Below, piece after piece: positions 39,353 through 48,357 of a DNA stretch of 48,716 nucleotides (positions within the stretch are counted from its first letter, which is position 1; each line of letters opens with the position of its first letter). The notes under the pieces were generated by a model. It searched no databases. It had not been told where the DNA came from and saw only the letters and a list, made by a program, of their open reading frames with translations. The DNA is from Ww85 sp963745765. Its GTDB lineage: Bacteria > Desulfobacterota > Desulfobulbia > Desulfobulbales > Desulfocapsaceae. Where the stretch lies: NCBI GenBank assembly GCA_963745765.1, contig CAVUYQ010000029.1, forward strand, positions 1-48,716. The letters run 5' to 3'. The position numbers and the translations under genes were made by a program.

Positions 39353-40453
39353 TCAGGAATCAGCCGCCTCCTGGTCAATTCCGGTACTGTAGAGATTAGC
39401 CGCCGCCAGCGTCAGAGCCAGCACCGATGGCCCGATAATGAGTCCCCATAATCCAAAGCCGGAAATTCCCGCCAATATTGCCAGTAAAATAAGGATTTCA
39501 TTCATCGTGTATTCAAAACCAAACATCTTCTTGAGAGAACCGATAAATACCAGGCGCAGGATATTGTCAATCAGAAAGCCCATGACCACCCAGACAAAGA
39601 ACAGGATAATGACCGCATTTATATAATGACCGGCCAATAGCTCAAGCGCCAGTACCGGCACATAGACAAGGGCTGTACCGACAAGCGGGATAGCAGAGCA
39701 GAATCCTGCCAGGACCCCAAGATACCAGGAATCATAGCCGCCGATAAACAGCATCAGGATGCCGAAGGCAATACCCTGGGCTATCATGTTGAACAGGGTT
39801 CCATAAAAAACAACCGCAACCGTTCCTGTACACTCACGGTAGAGATATTTTTCATGCCGGTAACTCATCGGAATCAGGTCTGCCAGGAAAAGAAGGATTT
39901 TCTTGCCGTAGAGATTAAAAAGAAAGTAAAAAAGAAGAATCCAGACAATCTGTCCCAACAATCCCCCGGCACCGACAAGCAGTCCCTTTCCCCCGTTATA
40001 AAGCACCTCAAGACCAGGTCCCTTGATAAATGACAGGCCTTCCACTTTGAGCCTGGCAAGCGGTGCCTCAAGAAAAGGGATTCTACCGAGAAACACCACC
40101 GTTTTGTTAATTATCTCGGACAAGGTCTGCTTGAGAGAATCAAGATCAAGATTGCTCATCTGCTCCACAGTCATCGAAACAAAGTAGACCAGTGGCGCAA
40201 AAATCATAACCAGGAAAAAAAGGGTAAGCAGAAGAGCCGCAATACCATCCCTGCTTTTATAAAAGATGGATTTTTCCCTGGCCCGGGAAAACAAAGCGGT
40301 AAGCGCTGAAAAAACGTGACTGGTAGCCATTGCCAGAACCGCTCCGACAAGCAGATAGTGCAGATAGGATCGAAAAATGAATAAGGACGCACAGACCAGG
40401 ATAAGGGTCAGCCAGGCAAGAAAATTTCTGTCATCAATAGTATTATGGTCCAT
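39353..40453 (-). CDS. AI-2E family transporter
   Basis: 366 residues, inner-membrane permease of the AI-2E/YdiK/PerM family with about eight helices: two N-terminal helices (LTLILVCASLFIFRSYLHYLL), a central soluble part (about 95-145), then the second membrane half with LAGFCSAIPLVGTALVYVP and a C-terminal LILLAILAGISGFGLWGLIIGPSVLAL. The latter phrase is typical of the family. Family members export AI-2 or exchange ions; the substrate here is unknown. ATG at 40453 with GGGGAG nine bases upstream is preferred to the TTG at 40462. Confidence 0.88.
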   Translation of the reverse strand: MDHNTIDDRNFLAWLTLILVCASLFIFRSYLHYLLVGAVLAMATSHVFSALTALFSRAREKSIFYKSRDGIAALLLTLFFLVMIFAPLVYFVSMTVEQMSNLDLDSLKQTLSEIINKTVVFLGRIPFLEAPLARLKVEGLSFIKGPGLEVLYNGGKGLLVGAGGLLGQIVWILLFYFLFNLYGKKILLFLADLIPMSYRHEKYLYRECTGTVAVVFYGTLFNMIAQGIAFGILMLFIGGYDSWYLGVLAGFCSAIPLVGTALVYVPVLALELLAGHYINAVIILFFVWVVMGFLIDNILRLVFIGSLKKMFGFEYTMNEILILLAILAGISGFGLWGLIIGPSVLALTLAAANLYSTGIDQEAADS

Positions 40454-40555
40454 GTAATCCAACTCCCCGGTCCCTGCCCAGCATAAATGCTGTAATTCTG
40501 TATGAAGCCCGTTCTGCCGCTATATCCCCACGATCCAACATCAAAATCTATGATA

Positions 40556-41218
40556 TCAGGCCGTAAAAACGGCCTTCTGTATTTTTTCCTTTTGCTCTTT
40601 ATTATACTTTTCAAGCCGTTTCATCTGCTCGTTGTCCAGTGTTTCCTGCAGCGAATCCCTGAGGTCTTTAGTCAGTTGTTCAAACTCTTTACTGAACGTG
40701 TCCCAACTCCTGGAGCCTTGCTGCAACAATTCGTTGAACATCGTGCTCAATCTGCTCATGCTTTTTTCCAGTTCCGGTTTAATTTTTGCAGCCTGTTCCG
40801 CGGTTAATTCAAGCTGCGCCGTCAGTTCCGCAACCATCCGGTCCCTGGCCTCTTTAATGGCATCTTTATCTATCTTGCTCAGGTAATCCCGAAGCTGCTG
40901 TGCTTCTTCACTTGAAAGTATCTCCTTTGCCTTCGCTTCAACATCTTTTGACATGGTATCGAGCTTTTTTGAAAACTCCTCAAGTGCCATATACCCTTTA
41001 TCAATCGATTCATGCATGCTTTGCTGGAGTTCTTTGCTCTTCTCATCAAGAACCGGCTTGAGTTTTTCCCATTGCTCACGGGACAGCTCAAGCTGCTTCT
41101 CAAGTTCAGTTTTCATTTTTTCAGCATCGAATGTTTCTCCGTCATCACTGGCAAAAACAGGGCCAGCGAAGAGAAGAGAACAGACAAATCCGGTCAGCAT
41201 TATTTTCATCTTGTGCAT
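40556..41218 (-). CDS. Exported coiled-coil protein with an internal duplication
   Basis: 220 residues. A signal peptide (MKIMLTGFVCSLLFAGPVFA) is followed by two tandem repeats of about 75 residues. The first begins LEKQLELSREQWEKLKPVL and ends EEAQQLRDY; the second begins LTAQLELTAEQAAKIKPEL and ends NEQMKRLEKY. Both are highly helical and charged. The LELS/LELT plus Q pattern recalls the LTxxQ motif of Spy/CpxP periplasmic chaperones, but I cannot assign the family. It would be periplasmic. It is upstream of and co-directional with the AI-2E gene. Confidence 0.7.
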   Translation of the reverse strand: MHKMKIMLTGFVCSLLFAGPVFASDDGETFDAEKMKTELEKQLELSREQWEKLKPVLDEKSKELQQSMHESIDKGYMALEEFSKKLDTMSKDVEAKAKEILSSEEAQQLRDYLSKIDKDAIKEARDRMVAELTAQLELTAEQAAKIKPELEKSMSRLSTMFNELLQQGSRSWDTFSKEFEQLTKDLRDSLQETLDNEQMKRLEKYNKEQKEKIQKAVFTA

Positions 41219-41553
41219 AATAACTACCTGCCACCATCAGTGGAATGTTCAATGTCGATTAATTTTTATGTATCCCTGGGTGCTATTTCCGTTAAGTTAT
41301 AGTTTCGAATCAATTTGAAATCAACCAGTTGCTTCAATTTCTGACAAGGCTGATGATGAAACGAGACCGGTCTGCAGGCCCGTTACCCTGCAGGCGCAAA
41401 ACCCCTGTCAGGCCAGACAGCGGGGTACAAAGACAAGGGAATTCAACCGGCTGTAATATGCAATCGGAGTCGGTAAAGATTGCTTTTCACAGGGTAAAGC
41501 TGGTATTCTCATAACTCTCTTGAAATAAAACCTGCAGCCGACTGTTTTTTATT

Positions 41554-42186
41554 ATGATTACAATACTCACCATCTTTGCTTCATCTTTTGTGATTGCACT
41601 CTCCGGAGCCCTGATGCCGGGGCCGGTGCTCACGGTTACCGTCAGTGAAAGTGCGCGCCGGGGAGCAATAGCCGGACCGCTGATGATTTTCGGGCATTCC
41701 ATCCTCGAACTGCTGCTGGTCATTGCTCTTTTGGCAGGATTGGCACCGTTTCTCTCACGCGACGGTGTCTTTATCTTTATATCGCTTCTTGGCGGAGCAA
41801 TTCTTTTCTGGATGGCCTGCACCATGTTCAAAGGGCTGCCGACCATGCACCTGCAACTGAGCAGCGAAGATGATAAAGAGCGCAGCCTGATACTGGCCGG
41901 CATCATGCTCAGTCTTGCCAATCCTTACTGGCTGATCTGGTGGGCGACAATCGGTATCGGCTACATCATGTACTCCGTGCAGTTCGGCATACCCGGTATT
42001 ATCGCTTTCTATCTTGGCCACATTCTCGCCGACCTGGCCTGGTACAGCCTCATTTCTTTCGGCATTGCCAAAGGACGAAGGTTTTTTACCGACTCCTCCT
42101 ACCGGAAACTCATCGGCGGTTGTGCCGCTTTTCTCATCGTTTTCTCTTTTTATTTTCTCTTTAGCGGAATTAACCGGATGATCTGA
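41554..42186 (+). CDS. LysE family exporter
   Basis: 210 residues with six hydrophobic helices. The N-terminal signature SFVIALSGALMPGPVLTVTVSESARRG and the central NPYWLIWWATIG match LysE/RhtB translocators, which export amino acids or small polar compounds across the inner membrane. The ribosome site is weak. It is monocistronic. Confidence 0.88.
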   Translation: MITILTIFASSFVIALSGALMPGPVLTVTVSESARRGAIAGPLMIFGHSILELLLVIALLAGLAPFLSRDGVFIFISLLGGAILFWMACTMFKGLPTMHLQLSSEDDKERSLILAGIMLSLANPYWLIWWATIGIGYIMYSVQFGIPGIIAFYLGHILADLAWYSLISFGIAKGRRFFTDSSYRKLIGGCAAFLIVFSFYFLFSGINRMI

Positions 42187-42298
42187 GCCAACCAGCCGGT
42201 TCTTTCATGACCGCTCCCTGCATTACGTAAAGCCAGGATTATCATCATTGTTCAACCTGGAAAAGACTGGAGAATCGTGTTTCTTGTTTTAAACAGAA

Positions 42299-42328
42299 TT
42301 GACAGTATTACCTTTAATACTTAATAAT
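42299..42328 (+). promoter_or_regulatory. Candidate sigma-70-type promoter upstream of the SYLF gene
   Basis: Perfect -35 TTGACA (42299-42304), an 18-base spacer and AATAAT (42323-42328; 5 of 6 to consensus). It would start a transcript at about 42335 that meets a strong terminator at 42474-42510. Confidence 0.5.
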
Positions 42329-42334
42329 CAATGT

Positions 42335-42510
42335 GATTTGAATTGAGCCGACTAAACCCTTCGTTACCTATATCATGGGGACTCGGTTCTTTAGATGCGA
42401 AACAACACACAAAAACAAGATAGCTGGAAAAACAAGAAGAAGACTGCCATATCAACCCCTGTTCTTTTAGCTTGGAAAGGGCCGGACTCCCTTCCGGCCT
42501 TTTCCTTTTT
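42335..42510 (+). ncRNA. Candidate small RNA or terminated leader
   Basis: About 175 nt bounded by a good promoter match and a strong intrinsic terminator, with no protein-coding content that I trust (the only open frame has no ribosome site and runs through the terminator stem). It lies just before the SYLF gene, so it may be an independent sRNA or a leader controlling that gene by attenuation. Confidence 0.35.
42474..42510 (+). terminator. Strong intrinsic terminator upstream of the SYLF gene
   Basis: GGAAAGGGCCGG pairs with CCGGCCTTTTCC (12 bp with one G-U) around an 8-base loop, followed directly by TTTTT. No coding gene ends before it for 280 bases. Confidence 0.75.
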
Positions 42511-42578
42511 AGTAACGCAATATCTCACATACCGTAGCCTTTGTATCTTTTAAAATAGCAGCATCAAGGAGAACATAC

Positions 42579-43145
42579 ATGAACCTATTCTCAAAAGCTG
42601 TTTTACTCGTTCTGTTGGTTATTCTCTTCTGCTCCCCTGCATCGGCTGATGACTTTGAAAAAACCAAGAAGATATTCATGGATGCCGGCATTTCTGAAAT
42701 GTTTAAAACGGCCTATGGCTACGCTTTGTTTCCAACTATCGGCAAAGCCGGGTTTGTCATTGGCGGAGCCTACGGTGAAGGGCGGGTTTACGAACAGGGT
42801 GTCTATATTGGTGACACCTCGATGGCCCAGGCAACCCTCGGTTTCCAGCTTGGCGCCGCCGGCTATAGTCAGGTTGTTTTTTTCCAGGATAAACGTGCGC
42901 TCGACAATTTCACCGATGGCAGTTTCGAATTCGGAGCTGAAGCGCAGGCTACGGTGTTGACGGCTGCTGCCGGTGCTTCGGCAAACACTTCCGGCAGTTC
43001 CGCCACCGCAAGCGGCGGCATGAATAATGCGGCAATCGGCAGCAGCGGCTACTATAAGGGTATGGCCACCTTTGCCGTTACCAAGGGTGGATTGATGTAT
43101 GAAGCCAGTATTGGCGGACAGAAATTCGATTTCACCAGGCGTTAG
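42579..43145 (+). CDS. SYLF/YSC84-domain lipid-binding protein, exported
   Basis: 188 residues. A signal peptide (residues 1-23, ending SPASA) is followed by the SYLF domain: AYGYALFPTIGKAGFVIGGAYGEG, then QATLGFQLGAAGYSQVVFF and a glycine/alanine/serine-rich loop (AAAGASANTSGSSATASGG). It ends KGMATFAVTKGGLMYEASIGGQKF, typical of YSC84-like proteins. Eukaryotic members bind phosphoinositides; the bacterial role in the periplasm is not established. AAGGAG precedes the start. Confidence 0.85.
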   Translation: MNLFSKAVLLVLLVILFCSPASADDFEKTKKIFMDAGISEMFKTAYGYALFPTIGKAGFVIGGAYGEGRVYEQGVYIGDTSMAQATLGFQLGAAGYSQVVFFQDKRALDNFTDGSFEFGAEAQATVLTAAAGASANTSGSSATASGGMNNAAIGSSGYYKGMATFAVTKGGLMYEASIGGQKFDFTRR

Positions 43146-43280
43146 TATCGCTTACCAGAGCCCCTTATTGCTCCAGTAGTGCATTTATATCAATGCATGG
43201 CAATCCCGTATTCCTGGTTTTGGCTGCGTCTCCCGCGCGCTTATCTCTCTTTCGAGGTTGCACCGGCCATGCTCATTTCT

Positions 43281-44336
43281 TCAAAAAGGCAACTTTGACC
43301 GCAACCCCGTCTCGTCGGCAATTCTCACCAGAGATACGAGCGTGTCTTCCGCAAGAAGGAGACCTTCCCTGCGGCAGCGTACATCCTTATTAGCCTCGAT
43401 TTCACCTGGGTAAAACACTTCATCGTACCCTTTTGCAAGCGGGACTGATTTTATCTCGCCCAGAAAGGCCTCCATTCGTGCAGCAAATTGCTCAAGCGGT
43501 TGAAAGGCCTCTATGTTCATGGCTACCATCAGGTGACCGCAATTGCTTTTTTCCGCTGTCCTGTATGGACTATGCACAGCGGAAAGAAAACCGCTTCCGG
43601 TCAACACCCCGGAGAGCATATCCACCATTAACGCGATCGCATATCCTTTGTGCTCAGCCATCGGCAGAATGATGCCGTCGATGGCCTCCTCGGGGTCGGT
43701 GGTAGGCTCGCCCGTACTGGTGAGCGCCCAGCCGAGCGGAATCGGCAGATGTTTATTGCGCGCCAGATAGATTTTCCCGCGCGCAACGCCGGTATTCGCC
43801 ATATCGACCAGAAGCGGGGCAAAACGTCCGGCGGGTGCCGCGACCGACCAAGGATTGGTACCGATGATTTTCCTGCTGCCCCCCCATGGCGCCATGGCCG
43901 GCCCACCGTTGCTGGTGAGCAGCATCACGCAGCCATCGAGCGCACCAAGGCGCGTGTAGTACATGCAGGTCCCGAAATGGTTGGATGTATTCACCCCCAC
44001 GACGGCAATGCCGTGTTCTTTTGCACGCCGCACCGCCTCCTTGCGTGCAAGATCGGCCAATACCTGCCCAACGCCATGGTGACCGTTTATCACCGCTACC
44101 GCACCCGCATCAACTTCAAACTCAGGAATGGTGACAGGGTTCATCACGCCGTTTCGAATACGATCAAGATACCAGCCGAGCCGCAGGACCCCGTGAGACT
44201 GATGCCCCCACAAATCCGCCTGAACGAGCGTATCGGCTACCAGCCTTGAATCTCCATCGGGCATGCCGGCATCGGCATAGACTGCGGCGGCAAAGTCGCT
44301 GAGATCGGCAGCATTTATTCTCTTGGCGCTGGCCAT
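43281..44336 (-). CDS. Ldh family (malate/L-lactate/ureidoglycolate-type) NAD(P)-dependent dehydrogenase
   Basis: 351 residues from ATG at 44336 (AGAGGG upstream; longer frame to 44399 lacks a site). Family motifs: HQSHGVLRLGWYLDRIRNG (substrate His), NGHHGVGQV, VGVNTSNHFGTCMYY (catalytic His) and TSNGGPAMAPWGG with IGTNPWSVAAP; late MAEHKGYAIALMVDMLSGVL. This family reduces 2-keto acids or oxidises 2-hydroxy acids with NAD(P). With TTT transporters around, a role in 2-hydroxy acid catabolism fits. The substrate is not determinable. Confidence 0.9.
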   Translation of the reverse strand: MASAKRINAADLSDFAAAVYADAGMPDGDSRLVADTLVQADLWGHQSHGVLRLGWYLDRIRNGVMNPVTIPEFEVDAGAVAVINGHHGVGQVLADLARKEAVRRAKEHGIAVVGVNTSNHFGTCMYYTRLGALDGCVMLLTSNGGPAMAPWGGSRKIIGTNPWSVAAPAGRFAPLLVDMANTGVARGKIYLARNKHLPIPLGWALTSTGEPTTDPEEAIDGIILPMAEHKGYAIALMVDMLSGVLTGSGFLSAVHSPYRTAEKSNCGHLMVAMNIEAFQPLEQFAARMEAFLGEIKSVPLAKGYDEVFYPGEIEANKDVRCRREGLLLAEDTLVSLVRIADETGLRSKLPF

Positions 44337-44395
44337 ACATCCCTCTTTTGTGCGGACAGGTGTAGCCTTCCGGTGAAGACTCCCGGATAGATCTG

Positions 44396-44569
44396 TCACG
44401 GCTTCAGGCTGTCGACCTGGGAAAGGATAAACAGCAATATGACAGCGGACATGACGACAATACCGAGCCTGATTACTCTCAACCGGGTATTGTCATGATC
44501 CTCCATCCAGACAAAAAATCCCAGAACCATGTGAAGCAGGAGCAGGATAGTGATTATCGATTTAAGCAT
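44396..44569 (-). CDS. Small membrane protein, unknown function
   Basis: 57 residues, MLKSIITILLLLHMVLGFF then a charged loop (MEDHDNTRLR) and VIRLGIVVMSAVILLFIL, giving two membrane helices. The frame stops 59 bases before the Ldh-family start, in the same direction. No strong ribosome site is visible. The two clean hydrophobic segments favour a real gene. Confidence 0.5.
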   Translation of the reverse strand: MLKSIITILLLLHMVLGFFVWMEDHDNTRLRVIRLGIVVMSAVILLFILSQVDSLKP

Positions 44570-44927
44570 GGCTGCATCTGTTGGCTATACCATTCTTCTG
44601 CAATCTTGTTCTCATACCTATCTTTCAGCAGGAGTGATTTGAGTCGGAACCCGAAAATCCCCGGTTTCTCCATCCATGGTAGGATTTAAGGTTACCTTGA
44701 ATAATCAGGACAATATACATTTGCAGCCACACTTTACCTCAGATTGTGAGAATTGGTAGGAAGAAGATGCCCCGGAAGAATCTCCCTTTCTATTTGCTTG
44801 ATTAACGGTTCTACAGGTACAATTGGCATATTGATTAAAGGGTCTGGCCCTCATTGCCGGTGCTCCCTATTCGTTGCGCTGTCAGGAAATGGTACCCTTA
44901 GGCGCTACAGAAGAAAATGGTGATTAA
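44570..44927. other. Intergenic region before the DUF1003 remnant
   Basis: 358 bases separating the divergent small membrane protein and DUF1003 genes. No repeat, terminator or further gene is apparent. It should carry promoters for both sides, but no confident hexamers were found. Confidence 0.35.
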
Positions 44928-45326
44928 ATGACATCCAAAAACAATACTTTTAGATCCTGCGCCATTTGCGGCAAGTCCTTTCCCTCACGGAACATTGTCT
45001 CCGGAGAAATAGTCCGAAAAGAGATAGCGGGGGAAATCCTGAAGAATGTTCCAAGCTGGTCGCCGAAACTGTTTATTTGCAGAGCAGATCTTTCCAAAAT
45101 GCGATCGAAATACGTTCACTCACTACTCGAATCAGAAAGGGGCGAGCTGTCTTCCCTGGAGAGACGATGTCTTGCGCAGCCTTCAAGAGCACGAAATTCT
45201 TTCCTCCAACACCGTAGTCGAGTTTCAGCAGAACTGGTCATCGGCGAACGGATGGCAGACAAAATCGCAACGTTCGGCGGCAGTTGGGCCTTTCTCATTT
45301 GCTTCGCCATCTTTCTGATCATTTAA
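44928..45326 (+). pseudogene. DUF1003 membrane protein, broken by two frameshifts and a stop
   Basis: The frame starts with a Cys-rich knuckle (CAICGKSF, then LFIC) and RSKYVHSLLESERGELSSLE, typical of DUF1003 proteins. The homologous continuation DVLRSLQEHEILSSN and VVEFQQ lies one frame over, and reading returns to the first frame at ELVIGERMADKIATFGGSWAF, the family signature. The frame then stops in the first membrane helix (FAIFLII). A normal protein would continue through a second helix, but the following DNA belongs to the convergent tctA. The gene is thus truncated as well as shifted. Confidence 0.7.
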
Positions 45327-45360
45327 CATAGCGTCATTGTTCCAGGTATCTGCAATACCA

Positions 45361-46872
45361 TCACTGAGGGTCAACGCTTTTATGGTCCGGGTCCGGGGTC
45401 CGGCGAGAATGCTTAAAAATCTGAACAATCGGGGGAATGAGCAACAAAATAATTATTACCCACAGGGCAATAGCCTGGGGATGGTCAAAGAAAATTGCAT
45501 AACTGCCATGGCCCATGATCAGAGCCTGCGCAAATCCCGTTTCCGCAATAGGACCGAGAATCAGTCCAAGAATCAGTGCCCCAAGAGAGAACCCGGTCTT
45601 ATGAAGGATCACTGCACTAATTCCGCATATCAAGGCGACAAAGATATCAAGGATACTGTTGTTCATCGCATAGGAGCCAAGGATGGAAAAAAGGCAGACG
45701 ATGGGAATGAGAATGCCCGTTGGCGTTAACGATATCCTGGCAAAATAAGGTGCCATATACAGACCGAAAGCGAGGAGCACAATATTTGAGATGAAGAGGG
45801 ATAAAATAAAGGCGTAAGTCATTACACCATACTTGCTGAACAGTTCCGGGCCCGGGATCAGTCCATGGACGATGAGTCCCCCCATGAGAGCTGCGGCCAC
45901 ACTGTTCCCCGGGATACCAAGGGTGAGTGTCGGAACCAGCGAACCGCCGACACAGCCGTTATTGCCTGCCTCGGCGGCGGCAATTCCCTCCGGGTTTCCT
46001 TTACCAAACAGGTGAGGATTCCTGGAACGCTGGCGGGCAAAATTATAGGATAAAAATGCCGCGATGGTTGCCCCTTCGCCAGGCAGGATACCAACAATAG
46101 TTCCGGTAAGGGAGCCAAGTCCTATGAATTTTTTAAGTCCTTTCGGGAATGGTTCCCGTTTTATTTTCTTTAAAATGGAAGTATCCGTGACAATGGATTT
46201 TACGCTGGTGAGCTCAAGCATCTGAGAGATGGAGAACATGCCAATGAGAGCCGGCATAAAAGAGACCCCGTCAAAAAGATCGGTCAGCCCCATGGTATAG
46301 CGTAACTGCCCTGACATGGGGTCGGTACCGATTACTGCAAGGATAAGTCCCAGAAGACCGGAAATAAGAGCCTTGACCAGCTTGTTCTCGTCATCAGCCA
46401 TGGAAACGATACCGACGAGACCGAGGATCGCCAGAAGAAAATATTCAGGTGGGCCAAAGGTAAGGGCAAAGATCGCGAGCATCGGTGCAACCAGCAGAAG
46501 GACCAGCGTTGAAAAGGTTCCACCGCAAAAGCTGGCAATCACCGAAACCTTCAGAGCCAGTCCCCCATGGCCCTTTTGACTCATGGGATAGCCTTCAATC
46601 GCTGTGGCAACAGCAGCCGGTGTTCCCGGTGTTCTCAAAAGGATTGCCGGAATAGAGCCGCCGTACATGGCACCGCAATATACCCCTCCCATCAGGATAA
46701 GACCGGTGAGGGGCTCAAGGACAAAGGTTACCGGGATAAGCAGCGCAACAGCCATGGTGGCAGTGAGCCCGGGCATTCCTCCCACCAGGATGCCGGAAAG
46801 CGTCCCGATAAAGACGGCAAACAACGGTACCGGAGACATGAGTGCCTGTAATGATTCTATAATCACTTTCAC
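45361..46872 (-). CDS. Second TTT transporter large permease (TctA family)
   Basis: About 503 residues from GTG at 46872; GTG at 46866 is equally likely, both close to GGGGAA. The frame extends to ATG at 46956, touching the tctB stop, but those residues do not look like TctA. About 12 helices. Typical segments are GGMPGLTATMAVALLIPVTF and GAMYGGSIPAILLRTPGTP in the first half, and VGILPGEGATIAAFLSYNFA and TLGIPGNSVAAALMGGLIVHG in the second. It forms the permease for the organic acid bound by the TctC at 47416-48357. Its 3' end converges on the DUF1003 remnant. Confidence 0.93.
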   Translation of the reverse strand: MKVIIESLQALMSPVPLFAVFIGTLSGILVGGMPGLTATMAVALLIPVTFVLEPLTGLILMGGVYCGAMYGGSIPAILLRTPGTPAAVATAIEGYPMSQKGHGGLALKVSVIASFCGGTFSTLVLLLVAPMLAIFALTFGPPEYFLLAILGLVGIVSMADDENKLVKALISGLLGLILAVIGTDPMSGQLRYTMGLTDLFDGVSFMPALIGMFSISQMLELTSVKSIVTDTSILKKIKREPFPKGLKKFIGLGSLTGTIVGILPGEGATIAAFLSYNFARQRSRNPHLFGKGNPEGIAAAEAGNNGCVGGSLVPTLTLGIPGNSVAAALMGGLIVHGLIPGPELFSKYGVMTYAFILSLFISNIVLLAFGLYMAPYFARISLTPTGILIPIVCLFSILGSYAMNNSILDIFVALICGISAVILHKTGFSLGALILGLILGPIAETGFAQALIMGHGSYAIFFDHPQAIALWVIIILLLIPPIVQIFKHSRRTPDPDHKSVDPQ

Positions 46873-46956
46873 TTCCCCATTAATAGATGCGAAGAATAGC
46901 GCCAACGGGCCAAAGTCGCCATTATACTGATGATGCGGGGGTACCCACCGCATCAT

Positions 46957-47410
46957 CTAAAACAGTGAACTCTCCGGCAAAGGCACACTGAGCACCTTTT
47001 CAAAAACAAGATAGACAAACAGCAGCACTCCTGCCGAGGTAAGAATGATCTGGAGCTTTTTCCTCGATCCCATGACAACCATGGTGACAGGCAAAAAGAG
47101 GGCTGAAGCGAGATAAAACCCCAGAGGTTCCAGAAGCATGGCAAAGACGAACATCAAAATCAACAGACCCCAGAATTTACCGGGAGCTGTCGTCATATTG
47201 AGCATTTTCTTCTCGCCGTCAGCCCGCTTTCTTCCCCATAAAACCAACTCGACCAGGCACAAGAGACCAAGACTTATACCCAGGAACCGCACATACGCTG
47301 CCGTTGAGTTCTGCACGGAAGTCAGGAAAGCCGGCTGTACTTTTGTGCAGCAGAACGGCCATTACCAGGAAGATGCTGAGTAGCAGTAACTCTGCTATTC
47401 GTTTTGTCAT
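46957..47410 (-). pseudogene. Second TTT transporter small subunit (TctB family), one frameshift
   Basis: The first frame (47410-47219) starts TKRIAELLLLSIFLVMAVLL, a typical first TctB helix, up to FPDFR. The second frame (47316-46957) continues NSTAAYVRFLGISLGLLCLVE and then WGLLILMFVFAMLLEPLGF and LPVTMVVMGSRKK. A one-base shift near 47315 joins them into about 150 residues with four helices, normal for TctB. It lies 5 bases after the tctC stop and overlaps or adjoins tctA, so it is a coherent operon apart from the shift. Confidence 0.8.
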
Positions 47411-47415
47411 TATGT

Positions 47416-48357
47416 TTACCAGGGCGTTTTGTCGAAGAATTTTTGGGTCTCTGCCTGAAGTTCCTTCAGATAGGCCAGGTAGTCAGGTCCTGTCATGGGC
47501 AGGAGGAGCATCACGTCCTTTTTACAGGCAGCTATAAAATCCGGATCTTTCATGACCTCGGCGACCAGCTTGTCGAGCGTATCGGCAATTTCCTTGCTGA
47601 TTCCGGCAGGTGCGGCAAACCCCCTGGTGGCTGTCATGCTGATGGGAAATCCCTGCTCTATGCCAGTCGGTACGTCCGGAACGATTTCAGAGCGTTTGTT
47701 ATCCAGAATGGCAATAATGCGCGCATCTCCTGATTTATGCTGGCCATGCATCTGGGTAACATTCATGAACGAAGCATCAACATGTCCGCCGAGAACGAGC
47801 GATTTTTGCTCGGTGGAACCTTTGGTCGGCAAAAGATTGAAGGTGACGCCGGTAAGATTTTCAAATTTCTTGGCAGCAATAAAATCATCAGACCCAATGC
47901 CGTTTACGGCGACAGTAAGGCTTTTCGCCTTGGCCGCTTCAGCAAAGTCTTTCATGTTCTTGAATGGACTGTCCTTCGGGACTGCGATGATCAGAGGATC
48001 CTGCATCATATTGGCGATAATGTGGAAACTGTCGAGCGTATATTTGGCTCTGCCGGAAACGATATGTGCAACTATCTGGGTGGTGAAAATCATACCGATG
48101 GTATAACCGTCAGGCTTTGCCCTGGCGATCTCCTCAAAGCCCTTCTGACCGCCTGAACCTGGAACGTCTTTTATGACAAAGTCTGCCTCCGGTAAATATT
48201 TTTTTGCCGATTCGACAAAAATTCTGGCGGAGGTATCAGTTGAGCCTCCGGCTTTTGATGGAACAATGATGGTGATAGGTTTGGAAGGATAGGCGCCATA
48301 AACAAGCCCGGGGAGGGCAAAGAACAGAACCATCGCTACAGCTAATAACTTTCGCAT
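47416..48357 (-). CDS. Second TTT transporter substrate-binding protein (TctC family)
   Basis: 313 residues. Signal peptide residues 1-21 (MRKLLAVAMVLFFALPGLVYG) precedes the Bug/TctC start YPSKPITIIVPSKAGGSTDT and VIKDVPGSGGQKGFEEIA. The central LPTKGSTEQKSLVLGGHVDA and the late VPTGIEQGF are characteristic. It captures an organic acid in the periplasm for the TctA/TctB pair downstream. AAAGGAG is correctly spaced before the start. It shares little obvious identity with the TctC at 32105, so the two systems likely take different substrates. Confidence 0.93.
   Translation of the reverse strand: MRKLLAVAMVLFFALPGLVYGAYPSKPITIIVPSKAGGSTDTSARIFVESAKKYLPEADFVIKDVPGSGGQKGFEEIARAKPDGYTIGMIFTTQIVAHIVSGRAKYTLDSFHIIANMMQDPLIIAVPKDSPFKNMKDFAEAAKAKSLTVAVNGIGSDDFIAAKKFENLTGVTFNLLPTKGSTEQKSLVLGGHVDASFMNVTQMHGQHKSGDARIIAILDNKRSEIVPDVPTGIEQGFPISMTATRGFAAPAGISKEIADTLDKLVAEVMKDPDFIAACKKDVMLLLPMTGPDYLAYLKELQAETQKFFDKTPW

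Noticed and set aside
42376..42550. Open frame within the candidate small RNA
   Set aside because: It has no ribosome binding site and reads through the terminator stem; composition is not protein-like.
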